A stretch of 64,000 bases of DNA from Larix kaempferi (GCA_027924585.1 BSBM01000440.1:13361501-13425500), one strand, 5' to 3'. Positions 34,490-44,643 are shown, numbered from the stretch's first letter. A program made the numbers and translations. Notes: generated by a model from the letters alone, not told the origin.

Positions 34490-35340
34490 TCAAGGGGGCT
34501 TTCCCCCTTGTGGCTTCCTTGTGCCACTACAGGGCGGGTCGAGGGCAGCTCCCTTAGTTTTTTTTTTTGTAAATCTTACCATTTCGCACAATCTGGCGCA
34601 TAAGTTCCATGGCAATTTATCCATTTTCGGCACCTGAAAATCTCCCTGAAAAATGGCTGAAATTCCTTGTTTCGGAGCAACTTGTGGAGTTCTTCCGCAA
34701 TTTCGGAAGACATTCGGAAATTCTTTCCGTAATTGCGGAAGACATTCCGGAATTCTTTCCGCAGTTTCGGAAGACATTCCGGAATTCTTTCCGTAGTTTC
34801 GGAAGACATTCCAGAATTCTTTCCGCAGTTTCGGAAGACATTCCGGAATTCTTTCCGCAGTTTTGGAAGACATTCTGGAATTCTTTCCGCAGTTTCGGGG
34901 CGATTTGCCGAACTCTTCCGCAATTTCAGAACGATTTTCCGAACTCTTCCGCAATTTCAGGCCAACTTACCGAGTTCTTCCTCCGTTGCGGAACAACTTG
35001 CTAAGTTCTTCCACAGTTTCAGAAGAGAATTCCTTCCGCAGTTTCAGAAGAGAATTCCTTCTGCAGTTTCGGAGCAATTCGCCGAATTCTCCCACTGTTT
35101 CGGCGAAGATTTCCAAGTTCTTCCCGAAACAGACTTAAACAAAATTTCTTCAAAAAATCTTAGGAAAATTTTTGAAATCTTCCGTACTTTCAGTGATGAC
35201 TGCTGCTCAGCAGGAGGTGATCTTACCTCTGTAATTTTATTCAACTTAGCCAGTTTAGGCTTGATGTTGATACCTGTGGTGATTAGGAAGGGACCTTCCC
35301 ATGTGACTGTAATCAGATTTGGCCCATAGAGGTCCAATGT
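34490..35340 (-). repeat. 32-bp tandem repeats in the chromovirus C leader
   Basis: Between C's primer site and gag lies a long leader. At about 34690-34895 a 32-base unit (TTCGGAAGACATTCCGGAAT plus TCTTTCCGCAGT) repeats about six times with few changes. Degenerate relatives continue to about 35100. Three units make 96 bases, so the same 32-residue pattern appears in every frame and several frames are open for over 100 codons. I treat these as by-products of the repeat. The unit contains the palindrome ATTCCGGAAT. Confidence 0.9.
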
Positions 35341-35350
35341 TGTAGCCTAT

Positions 35351-35363
35351 GGCTCTGATACCA
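35351..35363 (-). promoter_or_regulatory. Primer binding site of chromovirus C
   Basis: On minus TGGTATCAGAGCC, three bases inside the LTR. It is a perfect initiator-Met type. Confidence 0.92.
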
Positions 35364-35366
35364 ATT

Positions 35367-36079
35367 TGTAACGTCCCCACCCATCATACCAGTGCGATGG
35401 AGAGAACGTTAGACTGAAGGCAGGGCATCTAGCCCCATGAACTTATTAATTAAGCATTCATATATATAAGTAAAAGAATATGGAAATGTATAATTATAAG
35501 ATAACACAGCGGAAGTAATCTCAATTACACATTCATCATACATTCAAGATATTCATGATATTCATCAAATAAATAATTACAAAGTTAATACAAGAGAATA
35601 CTTATCTTAACAAAGTAGTCCCAAGCAACTGGCTATGCAACTGCAACGTTCCACCCAACCATAGGCCAGTTGTGCTTATCAACCTCTTGATACAACTGCC
35701 ACCCCCGAGTCGGGCATGATTTCTACAAGGAACCAGGGAACAACAGACTCACACATAGCCAAGCATACACCAAGATGAGCCAATCCAATCTACAATTGGG
35801 TTTATCAGGCTTCTAGGAAATGGAAAGGAAGAATTGCTAAGCTAGTGAGCTCAACCACAGAGCTATGGATACCTCTACAAAATCTAATTAGCTTGGCACC
35901 CACAATGCCTACACACCCCACTCAAGGAAGTATTCCCTTCACCAATTCACAGTCCCTCAGGCCATACCTTCCAATTCTAGAGTGTCCCAGGTGTGCATAG
36001 AAGAGTAGCCAGCCCTCTTGATCTTCTTGAGAGGTTATTCTCCCCACTAGGTTTATCAAGCCAATTCTGTCCACTACCA
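35367..36079 (-). mobile_element. 5' LTR of chromovirus C, truncated
   Basis: It is collinear with 27922-28640 and breaks off at CCACTACCACTC, after which gypsy B RT resumes. About 920 bases of the LTR, including its start and promoter-side half, are missing. Confidence 0.93.
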
Positions 36080-36975
36080 CTCAGTACACGGTAATGCCGT
36101 TTGGTTTGAAGAATGCACCTGCGATATTCTCTCAGGTCGTTGTTGCCGCATTCAAGGATTTTATTCAGAAATTTTTGCAGGTATATATGGATGATTGGAC
36201 TGTGTATGGGTTGATTCGTGATCATCTGGCCAATCTGCGGTTAATGCTTGAGCGATGCCGACAACACCAGATATCGCTGAACTTGAAGAAATGTATTTTT
36301 CTGTGCATAGTCTGGGATATTGCTGGGTCATATCGTGTGTAAAAAAGGATTGCTGGTTGCTCCAGCCAAAATTGCGCTCATTTTTGGGTTGCAACCACCA
36401 ACCAACGTCAAGCAGTTGCAAGCGACTTTGGGTCATACGGGATATTATCGCAAGTTTATCAGGGGTTATGCTACGATTACTGCCCCTATGGAAAAGTTGT
36501 TGAAGAAGGACAGAGCATTCCAGTGGAGCCCGAAATGTCAGGATAGCTTCAAAATGCTCAAGGCGAAGATGGCGTCGGCACCAATCTTGGTCTTTTCAGA
36601 CTGGAGTAAGGAATTCCATGTCCATGTTGATGCTTCCTCAATTGCATTAGGTGTTGTGTTGGCTCAACCTAGAGAAGGCGACCTTGATCATCCCATTACT
36701 TTTCCTAGTCGGAAGCTGTCCTCTGCAAAATGCAATTACACTGCCACAGAACGAGAAGGTCTGGCCATGTTTTATGCGCTGCAGAAATTCAGGCATTATT
36801 TGTTGGGTGGCCACTTTAAAATGTTCACTGATCATTCTGCATTGAAATACTGGGTCAATAAGCCTGTGTTGGGAGGGAAGATCTGTCGTTGGCTACTTTT
36901 GTTTTAGGAGTTTGATTTTGAAGTCATTGTGAAACTGGGGCGGTTGAATGCTGGACCAGATCATTTGTCACGGAT
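36080..36975 (+). pseudogene. Gypsy B reverse transcriptase C-terminal part and RNase H
   Basis: The frame resumes as YTVMPFGLKNAPAIFSQVVV and FLQVYMDDWTVYG, where YMDD is the catalytic motif. A frameshift at about 36315 follows LKKCIF. The next frame reads LGHIVCKKGLLVAPAKIALI, GHTGYYRKFIRGYATITAPM, and then RNase H: FHVHVDASSIALGVVLAQ, ATEREGLAMFYALQKFRHYL and FTDHSALKYWVNKP. A TAG at 36907 interrupts before EFDFEVIVKLGRLNAGPDHLSR, the usual end of the domain. Confidence 0.92.
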
Positions 36976-38330
36976 TGACATAGGGGAGGAACCAACTAAT
37001 ATCGAAGATGGGTTGCCGGATGCCCAACTATTTCAAGTTTCCGCTGCTGATCAATATTTTAATGACATCCTTCAGTTTCTGGTGATCAGCACCGCACCCG
37101 CTGACTTTACCACTACTCAGAAGAAGCAGTTGGTTGTCAAGGCTGCTAACTTTCAGCTAATCGTCGGAGAGTTGTATAAATTGGGCGCTGATGAGATATT
37201 GCGCAGATGTGTCTTGCCGCATGAGAAAGCGCAGATATTGGCAGAGGCACATGGTGGAGTAGCGGGAGGACACTATGGTGGTCGGGCGACTGCCCGAAAG
37301 ATACTGCGTGCCGAGCTTTGGTGGCCCACATTATATAATGATGCGACAGACTATGCGCGGGCTTGCGATGTTTGTCAACGAACTGGCAAGCCGTCCAGAC
37401 GTGATGAGATGTCGCTGCTACCTCAAGTGACATTGCAACTGTTCGAAAAATGGGCTATGGATTTTGTAGGACCGATTCATCCACCAGGGAAATGCATAGG
37501 TGCGTGGTATATTGTCACAGCGATAGAGTACTTGACCCAATGGGATGAGGCAGCACCCGTAGTTGATTGCTCCGCCGCAACGACTGCTCGATTTTTGTTT
37601 GATCACATTATCACTCGTTTCAGATGCCCCAAGATATTGTTGAGTGATCAAGGCAGCCACTTTCTTAATCGCACTATCAGCGCATTGACGGAGGAGTTAC
37701 AGATATAGCATAAGAAGAGTACACCCTATTACCCACAGGCGAATGGAATGGTGGAGGCATTTAACAAGGTATTGGAGCATGCGCTGACAAAGGTGTGGAA
37801 TGCGAACCGCGATGACTGGGATCTAAAAATCCCAGTAGTGTTGTGGGCCTATCGCACCACATGTAAAAGGTTGACTGGTCAGACACCTTTTAAGCTGGTA
37901 TATGGGAAGGAAGCAATTATGCCAATGGAGTACATTGTTCCAAGTCTACAAATTGCAGATGTTACGAGCATGGATGATGTCACAGCATTAGATGAACGTC
38001 CAGCACAATTGGTGCAACTGGAAGAGGATCGATTTATTGCTGGCTTTCACCAAGGGGTGGAGAATGATCGCCAGAAGGCATGGCATGATCGCCACATCAG
38101 AAGTAAACAGTTTCAACAAGGAGACTTGGTATTATTATATGACATCAAGTTTATGAAACATCCAGGAAAATTGTAGATGCATTGGTTGGGTCCATATCGC
38201 ATCAATAGTATTACTTCAGGTGGAGCAGTTTAGTTGCAGCGATTGGATGGGACGATGCTCCCTAAGCTGGTAAATGGTCACAGGTTGAAGCCCTATCAGT
38301 CGGGTTTGGAACAGTGCAATGTCTAAGTCG
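36976..38330 (+). pseudogene. Gypsy B integrase
   Basis: 36929-37708 is open for 259 codons. It shows the HHCC zinc-binding region (HGGVAGGHYGGRATARKIL, then ARACDVCQRTG), WAMDFVGPIHPP (first Asp) and ILLSDQGSHFLNRTIS (second Asp). After one TAG (37706) comes [17 protein letters not shown] with the catalytic Glu. 37748-38176 continues with [20 protein letters not shown] and a conserved C-terminal region; after another TAG, MHWLGPYRI and LVNGHRLKPYQ. There is no chromodomain. The triad and zinc ligands are kept, so loss is due mainly to the two stops. Confidence 0.93.
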
Positions 38331-39484
38331 CATCGAAAAAAAAAAAAATGTTGCAGGTTGCTTGGTGGTAGATGGCGCACCAACAGAAGAAGGTATGCAC
38401 AAGCAGGGAGGCTTGTGCTGCAAGTTTGGAAGCAGTCGAAGACTCATGGCAGTGTTGCGACCAGGATCAATGATGAATTTTGTTGAGTCAACAAAGGATT
38501 TTGTGATGATTACGGAGGATTTGGGGGTACAGGGCAGTGTGGTGACTACTGTCGCGCTAACATCTTGCGACCACTACCCCTCACCCCTATACATGATTGC
38601 ACCTGACAGATTCATCCGGGTTACCACATGATGACATGTTTTACACCTAGCACGCTGGGCCGGTATGATCAGCAAGATGTGAGGAGATTGCTCACATGAC
38701 GGCACGTGGGGTCTTCGTTGGCAGCATGATCGCCCCCGGCTGTGTCAGTCGGTGGGTTCACACATGTAGATGAGAGGTAGTGGGGCATCATTCCCACCAT
38801 CGTGACCCGGGAATGGCCTGGCTATAAGTAGTCAAGGCAGCTGGTATTTCGCTACAATGAAGTTGTTATGAAATAGAGTGGTTATGCTATTTGATTAGTT
38901 TGTGAGTTGAGTTGTGATAAATTCCAAGGAGGTTGTGGAAATGCTTCACTTCATTTCATGTGGCAGCACCCCAGGGGCCCTGCGAGCCCGAACGATGAGT
39001 GTCCCTAAGCACCTTAATACAGCGGGTGCACTTACACTGTGTTATGCCTGAGCCGAGGGCTAGTCCAGCATGGTTAAGTACGCAGTAGTTGTTTGAAGGA
39101 TTGTGCTCTTCTCGACCCCTGAGATGGTTAGGGTGGTAGCTCCCTGCCCACAGTAGGAGCCAGTTGTCGGTGCGAAACAGATGTGCCAGATTCATCTGCT
39201 AATTTCACACCTTGGTACTGTTCGTCCTCTTTTCCTTCCAATCGGTACCATTCACAAAGACTGGAGGATGAGTTTGAGAAGTACATGACAGCAAGTCGGA
39301 TGATGACCATTGTTGGGTTCAAAGTACATGACAATGAGTCGACGATCAGTGTAGCAGAAGGAGTAGGACAACACCGCGTGATATAGACAGCAAGAACAGT
39401 TATCGGAACATATTTTAGTTTGAATGCACAATGTCCAGTAGTTGACGTGGCTCGAGGGCGAGCCACAAGATTGTGTTGGGGGCC
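38331..39484 (+). mobile_element. Gypsy B 3' untranslated region and polypurine tract
   Basis: About 1.15 kb follow pol without a recognisable domain; short frames at 38314-38631 and 39128-39553 are not convincing. A TATA-like GGCTATAAGTAG lies at about 38820. The last bases before the LTR, TTGTGTTGGGGGCC, include the purine-rich tract GGGGG expected at this place. Confidence 0.7.
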
Positions 39485-40278
39485 TGTTGGCAGGCGGTTC
39501 GATGGGGAAATGTCGTGGTACCGCCGACGCTGCGACACATCGGATGAGGGCATGAAAGGAGTATTTTGTGTTAAAGGATACCGCAGTTGGCGGTTTTTGG
39601 GTCACTTGGACCATATGTTATGTAATAGTGAGTCAATTGTACCGCAGTATGCAGGTTTTTGGGTCATTTGGACCGAGTCAGTTAGATATTGGGTCAATTG
39701 TCCATAGTGTCGGTTAGGAAGTCATTTGTAAGTGGACAAATATTGTAATGGCAGAAGCTTATAAATAGATGAGAGTTGTAACTGTTAGAGGAAGAGACAG
39801 AGATAGAGAGAAGACAGGAAGAATAGCAGGCGAGAGATAAGGAGATGTATGTGTATGGAGATCTATGTTTTGCTTCTAGTATATGACTGCAACAGTAATA
39901 TAATGATGATGTTTTGGTACGATCTTTGTGCAATGTTGCGATATATGAATGTTGTTATATTTTCTTGATGCAATGTATGCTTACTGTTGCTATGATGATA
40001 AATGCTGCGATTAAGTAATATGTTATAACTCCATGTCGAATGCTTAAAGTTTATGTTTAAGAACTGCAATAGAGGTAGTTTGTGCAGCCACAACTCTCCT
40101 CCTCCCTCGGCGGAAAAATGGTTCTGTCTACTCTTCCTGGACGCCTCGGGTGAGACCTCATCCACTCTGCGGGTGTTGCTGGGTGGGCTCAAACCTGCCC
40201 AGGCCGGTGCCCAGGGAGACTGCAGTATGTGTCGACAGTGAGGCGAACCCTTGTCGACCGAGGTCATGTTGGTCAACA
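39485..40278 (+). mobile_element. 3' LTR of gypsy B
   Basis: 794 bp from TGTTGGCAGGCGG to GTTGGTCAACA, with TATAAATA at 39760. The GCTCA duplication follows. Confidence 0.93.
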
Positions 40279-40283
40279 GCTCA

Positions 40284-40536
40284 TGAGACCCTCCATTGTC
40301 TTTTCTTTTTAAATATTGAAAGCCACCGACGAAGCTAGGCAAAACTGTATTGTTCTCAGTTCCTTTCTATTAAGAACCTCCCATTCTTCGTCCTTCATAG
40401 TCGTCGACTGATTTGATTTTTCTCCCAACAATAGGAATAGATCCTTCTAGTACGGATATTCCTCCATTTGCATCTTCCATAAATGGTAGTTTTGGCCGTT
40501 AAATTTATTGGCCTTAAACTTTGCTTCTTCCGCCAT
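40284..40536 (-). pseudogene. Copia D gag, N-terminal part
   Basis: From ATG at 40536 on minus the frame reads MAEEAKFKANKFNGQNYHLW, KMQMEEYPY, a TAG stop, then KDEEWEVLNRKELRTIQFCL and TMEGLMS, where it meets gypsy B. The start of copia Gag (FNGxNYxxW) is clear. A second stop lies near 40325. The frame continues on the other side of B at 22553 as ALGKLYENLL, which fits the family pattern exactly. Confidence 0.92.
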
Positions 40537-40599
40537 TTCTCCCACTCGAACCAGGAACCCTTCTTTCCTACAAATTTATATGTCAAATAGACCTTTGGA

Positions 40600-40609
40600 T
40601 CTGATACCA
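40600..40609 (-). promoter_or_regulatory. Primer binding site of copia D
   Basis: On minus TGGTATCAGA, two bases from the LTR end, followed by TCC in place of GCC. Initiator-Met type. Confidence 0.88.
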
Positions 40610-40611
40610 AT

Positions 40612-41214
40612 TGTTAGAAAAACAGGATCATAGAGAAATAACAATAAATAAGATACAAATATAAATCACATAAAACACATTACAAGAGAGACACCGATAT
40701 ACGGTGGTTCACCCAATATGGGCTATGTCCACACAGAAATTTTCAGTCCTTATTATTATACAATCCAACAAATGAAGGGATACAACCTGCAGCACATCCG
40801 CCGCAACTTCCTCTTCACTATCTCACAGTCTCTCTCACACAATCAGAGATCTTTACAATGCTACAATACACAGGCATATTACAATGACTTCCTTTTAAAG
40901 AGTGATTACCATGGGAAAATACTATGGAACACCCAATACCATGGTCCCACAAATCACCCATTATTGACCAAGCCATGACTATGAAATTACAACATTTTAC
41001 AAGGCATTTTTTTCCAAAATTTTCACTACGGGGGCGTTGCCCCCGAACCTCCGCCGAGGGGGGGCTCCCAAACTAGTCACCACCCCCACCTGTACCCCCC
41101 ATGGCGACTATTTTTGGGGGGAAATACCCCCCAAACCCCCCCATCATGGGTTGGGATCTAGACACGGCTCTAACACAACCTATGAATAAGGAAGATCAAG
41201 CTCCACAACCAACA
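40612..41214 (-). mobile_element. 5' LTR of copia D
   Basis: 603 bp, on plus TGTTAGAAAAACAGG to CCACAACCAACA. It is the partner of 13099-13665 and the relative of 1-380. It contains G and C runs at about 41043-41146. Confidence 0.92.
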
Positions 41215-41220
41215 TTACCT

Positions 41221-41525
41221 ACCTTGAATATTTTATCTACACCAATAAAAATAATTAAAATGTGTCTCCCATCAAATACTTTGACTGTAGGCAACCTTGT
41301 CCTCTTCTTGTAGTTGTTGAGCATGATATTTTGGTTGATCTCAAAGAAATGTCTTGTAGAAGCCCTGCAGATTTGCAGCAATATGGTTGTAGCATGTTTT
41401 GAATACCTGTAGAAGCATGCATTCTATAGAAGCAATCCATTATAAAAACATTATGTAGCATATCTAAACGATAGAAGAAATATACACGCAGGGTAACCTT
41501 CATCATCAAGGGTTCTCCTACATCA
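41221..41525 (-). mobile_element. 3' LTR of E, right half
   Basis: It is collinear with about 44180-44482 of E's 5' LTR (blocks TTTTATCTACACCAATAA, AATTAAAATGTGTC, CATTATGTAGCATATCTAAA) and ends CTACATCA. A purine-rich AGGAGTT on minus follows at 41526-41532, the probable polypurine tract. Confidence 0.85.
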
Positions 41526-41532
41526 AACTCCT

Positions 41533-42118
41533 ATGGTTGGAAATTTGAGCATCTTGCTCAAAATGTAGGTGAAAAACATGTGCAAATGGGAAATCCTCAT
41601 ATGCCCATCTCTGCTACTAATATCCACAACATATCCATCAATATTCTAACCCACCATTGCAATGCATCTACCCCATGCTTTTCTTTTGAATCCATTCCAC
41701 AATTTTGTGATACCTTAGTTTCTTCTACCTCGACAATGTTTATTGCTTGGAATTCTCTCCTCGTAGGCACCACTTTCATGTCCCACCTTAGTAATTACGC
41801 AACTCAATAACTCTCTTCTCTATCAACATTACCTTCAACTATCCTCTTCTTGGACTCATCTCCCACCTTCTTTGTTGCATTTTCTACAAGCATACAACCA
41901 CACAAAGTATTATGAGAATGACAATTTCCCATTTGCTCCTCCTCTGAGAATGTTGTTATTGTAGCACTCATGTTTTGATCTTTATTCTCCTCATTCCAAT
42001 GATGCACAAATTATTGCTGCTCCACCCCTTTCATATATGCCAAGATTGTATCTTTTCCATCCTTATCCACTTCATCATTAAGAGGATGCAATTTGAATTT
42101 ATTCCCATATTTTTCAAA
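41533..42118 (-). mobile_element. Gypsy E region 3' of protease
   Basis: About 590 bases between protease and polypurine tract. On minus, open pieces follow the protease (GNKFKLHPLNDEVDKDGKD, HHWNEENKDQNMSATITTF) with three or more stops. They have no reverse transcriptase motif. The space is too short for RT, RNase H and integrase. Confidence 0.7.
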
Positions 42119-42406
42119 TTAGTAGGTGTTCATCCTCCCATCATGCATCACATTCCTATCAAATTTCCATGGCCTCCCCAACAAAATGTGACATGCATAC
42201 ATGGGAAAAAGATCAAATAGAATGTTAATATCCTTATAATCCCCAATATTAAAACTAACCAAGCATTTCTTGTTTATAGTGACCCTATTCCCATTTTGTA
42301 ACCATGACACCCTATATGCATCTTGATGGGGTGTACACTTCAATTTTAATTTGTGAACAACTTCAGTAGATACCGAATTCTCAATGCTGCCACCTTCAAT
42401 GATCAA
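42119..42406 (-). pseudogene. Gypsy E protease
   Basis: A 95-codon frame reads MIIEGGSIENSVSTEVVHKL, then RVSWLQNGNRVTINKKCLVS, VSFNIGDYKDINILFDLFPM and ACHILLGRPWKFDRNVMHDG. This is the plant gypsy retropepsin type with an active site near IDGGS; here the Asp is Glu (IEGGS). The ILLGRPW motif and HDGR end are intact. In autonomous relatives RT follows within about 100 codons; here it does not. Confidence 0.88.
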
Positions 42407-42409
42407 ATC

Positions 42410-43700
42410 ATAACACTTACCTTTTATTTTTCATTTTTTCATAAAGAGTGTGTTCCTCCGTTCTAGTTCTCTCTCAACCTCTTTCTCATATTGTAATAAT
42501 ATATTCCTCATAATCAAATTTCCCCCTTGATCTGACCGCAATTCAATCACTTCACTTGCTGCTACTGTTGGTTTATTTTCAGTAAGATGTGTTATCCCTT
42601 CCTACCTTCTTACATCCTTCACAAGTTTTGGGCATTCAAATGCCTTATGGCATTGCACCTAACATCTAAATCAAATGCATTCAAATTTTCCTCCTCTACC
42701 TCTGCCTCTTGTTGATCAACCTTATCCTCTATCAACATCAGATCCCCTTCCATCAAGATGGTCCACAACACTATAATTGCTTTCACCTTCTTCAAATTAC
42801 TTCTATTTTTGGCTACCCTCTTCCACATCCCTAATATTTCTTCACATTTTGTTGTTTCCTGAACAATTTCTCTTCAATTCTGAAGGTTTCTTAATGAGCT
42901 TCTAGCACTGAATGCAAATTCAAAATAGTAAATTCATCTTGAATGGCATAACTTAAACCATTCACATACTTGGAAATGGATTACAGACTCTCTTCATTAT
43001 GTCCAAACCTTATAGAAAGCTTGTAAAATTCCTCTGTGTACTCCTTTACTGACATCTTCACCTGCTTCAAATTCTACAATCTTCTCAACAAATTCAAAGC
43101 ATAATCCACAGGTAAAAAGTTACATTTTAATTCTGACAACATCCTATCCAAGGTTTTGATTTTCCATTTACCACTACATTCTCTATTCAGCTACAACTTA
43201 TCCCACCACAAAGAATCATGGATTTTCAATTTCGTGCTAGCAAACCTAACCCTCATAAGATCTCTAATCTACTAAAATTCAAAGAACCTTTCCATTCCCC
43301 CTATCCAATCTATCAATTCCTTGGAATTTCAACTTCCATAATAGATAGGAATATCAAGTCTATGCTTACCTCCAATACCGATGATGGATTTGATTATTCT
43401 ATCTTCCACTATCACGTTCTCCTCAACTTCTTCTCTTGTAGTCTCATATTTTTCTTCATCATCATTGTTGTCTTGCACCACATTTTTTATTTATGTCCTT
43501 TCGGTTACCTCTATGAAATCCATTATAGCCATCATTTTCCTCATCATTTCTACAAGCTCATTCATATCTTCTACAACCTCTTGTATTCTAGGTCTCTCGT
43601 GGCCCTTTCCTCTATTTTCCATCACTTTTATTCTTATCTGAGATCTCTTTTTGTGTGCTCCCCACTTCAACAACATTCACATATTACCTAATCTGCAACC
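42410..43700 (-). pseudogene. Gypsy E gag
   Basis: Retrotrans_gag remnants on minus: a charged N-terminal part at 43676-43491 (VVEDMNELVEMMRKMMAIMD), then about 43200-43130 WWDKL, stop, LNRECSGKWKIKTLDRM, and about 43070-42960 LKQVKMSVKEYTEEFYKLSIR, followed by ISKYVNGLSYAIQDEF. A zinc-knuckle relic at about 42690-42620 reads VQCHKAFECPKLV. Several stops interrupt. It would form the particle. Together with the protease it is the only coding capacity of E. Confidence 0.8.
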
Positions 43701-43737
43701 ACATTCTTTCTGATCCTCCCCACCATAGACTCAAATA

Positions 43738-43749
43738 GCTATGATACTA
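43738..43749 (-). promoter_or_regulatory. Decayed primer binding site of E
   Basis: On minus TAGTATCATAGC, two bases from the LTR end. It fits the initiator-Met type TGGTATCAGAGC with two changes. Confidence 0.65.
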
Positions 43750-43751
43750 CT

Positions 43752-44482
43752 TGATGTAGATAAATATGCACATAGAGTTGCATGACAAAACTATCCACAC
43801 ACAGGAGTAAAATTCAGACAAGATGCAAATAAACATCAACAATCTAATTCAAAATCCACACATCATACATAGGAACAAAAATAATTTTAAAATAGTTATT
43901 TTATTGAAGGTGTATTGCTCATGGATTACATTTGATAAATCCACTCTCTGGAACTCCATGCTTCACTCCACCTCTATAGCTTTAACATGAGAACTCATAG
44001 CCTCCTCCCTTATGGTTTCTATCTTTCATTAGGGCAAGAAATTTACATATATAGAACTATTGTAGGAATACCAACCAATTCATCTACCAACCATTCATTT
44101 CATATTTGAGAAAGGAATCGCTTCATATTCATGGATTTATTATTTTATGGTATTAGAGATAATTTAGATATTAGATCCCATGACTATTTTATCTGCACCA
44201 ATAACAATAATTAAAATGTGTCCCCTCATCAAATAATTTGACTATAGGAAACCTTGTCCTCTTCCTGTAGTGTTTGAGCATGATCTTTTGGTTGATCTCA
44301 AAGAAATTTCTTGTAGAATCCTTGTGGATCTATAGCAATATGGTTGTAGCTACTTTTGAATACATGTAGCAACATGCATTCTATAGTAGCAATTTGTAAT
44401 AAAAACATTATGTAGCATATCTAAACTACTAAAGAAATCTACATGCATGATAACCTTCATCCCCAGGGATGCTCTTGCATCA
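43752..44482 (-). mobile_element. 5' LTR of gypsy E
   Basis: 731 bp, on plus TGATGTAGATAA to TCTTGCATCA. It is the uninterrupted partner of 12675-13098 plus 41221-41525. Confidence 0.88.
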
Positions 44483-44490
44483 TATGATCT

Positions 44491-44507
44491 AATACACTTC
44501 ATAGGTT
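44491..44507. repeat. SINE target-site duplication, left
   Basis: AATACACTTCATAGGTT, identical to 44644-44660. Confidence 0.92.
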
Positions 44508-44643
44508 TTCAAGTCTAACTAAAGGTTGGTATTCGAGGGGTTTTGTTTGTTAGGTGGCCTAGGGTTCAAAACTTGGCGGTGGTGGGAGGAGACGCCAAAA
44601 TAATCCAACCACTCCCGCAAGTTAGGGATATTTGTGCAAAAAA
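44508..44643 (+). mobile_element. tRNA-derived SINE
   Basis: A 136-bp insertion with a 17-base perfect duplication on both sides and a run of A at its 3' end. Inside, TGGTATTCGAGGGG (about 44527) resembles a polymerase III A box and GGTTCAAAACT (about 44569) a B box (GGTTCGANTCC). They are about 35 bases apart, as in tRNA-derived SINEs. The body ends GGATATTTGTGC before the A run. It has no coding capacity and would depend on a LINE for copying. The family is not named here. Confidence 0.82.

Larger units (their letters stand above)
27922..36079 (-). mobile_element. Chromovirus C inserted in gypsy B reverse transcriptase
   Basis: C is a Ty3/gypsy chromovirus on the minus strand. Its 3' LTR (27922-29555) is complete, with 12-base terminal inverted repeats TGTAACGTCCCC/GGGGACGTTACA. 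Its 5' LTR (35367-36079) keeps only the inner 713 bases. It has an initiator-Met primer site, a polypurine tract (AAGGGGAGGGGAA on minus at 29556-29568), a nearly continuous gag-pol frame and a C-terminal chromodomain. No target duplication can be seen because the right junction is deleted. LTR copies differ at about 3% by eye, the lowest of the stack. Confidence 0.93.
22554..40278 (+). mobile_element. Gypsy element B inserted in copia D gag
   Basis: B is a Ty3/gypsy element in plus orientation, with 794-bp LTRs at 22554-23347 and 39485-40278 and a perfect five-base duplication GCTCA (22549-22553 and 40279-40283). Excising B with one copy of GCTCA joins copia D gag in frame. Order inside is primer site, gag, multiple zinc knuckles, protease, a second Gag-like domain, RT, RNase H, integrase and polypurine tract. 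The DLGS protease, YMDDWTVYG RT and Asp/Asn-like primer site resemble the Athila/Tat side of gypsy rather than chromoviruses. C interrupts RT. LTRs differ at about 5% of positions by eye. Confidence 0.93.
13099..41214 (-). mobile_element. Copia element D, interrupted by gypsy A and gypsy B
   Basis: A Ty1/copia element on the minus strand has LTRs at 13099-13665 and 40612-41214. TTACCT flanks it at 13093-13098 and 41215-41220; the standard duplication is five bases and the sixth may be chance. An initiator-Met-type primer binding site lies inside the 5' LTR and a polypurine tract (AAGTGGGAGAT on minus) inside the 3' LTR. Gag, protease, integrase, reverse transcriptase and RNase H occur in copia order on the minus strand. 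Gag is split by B and the integrase-RT linker by A. Confidence 0.9.
12675..44482 (-). mobile_element. Gypsy element E, gag-protease only, interrupted by copia D
   Basis: E has a 5' LTR at 43752-44482 and a 3' LTR split by copia D into 12675-13098 and 41221-41525. LTR termini are TGATG/CATCA. The flanks TAAGA (12670-12674) and TATGA (44483-44487) match at four of five bases. Without D the element is about 3.7 kb, with a 2.2-kb interior coding gag and protease but no reverse transcriptase, RNase H or integrase. This resembles the TR-GAG class of non-autonomous plant elements, or a deletion derivative. Host DNA on both sides is copia F. Confidence 0.8.

Noticed and set aside
34490-35340. Frames of over 100 codons with a 32-residue repeat as possible leader proteins
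   Set aside because: Every frame on both strands is open because of the 32-bp repeat; nothing favours one as coding.
43218-43691. 157-codon plus-strand frame, hydrophobic, as a membrane protein
   Set aside because: It is the antisense of gypsy E gag, whose Gag motifs are on the minus strand.
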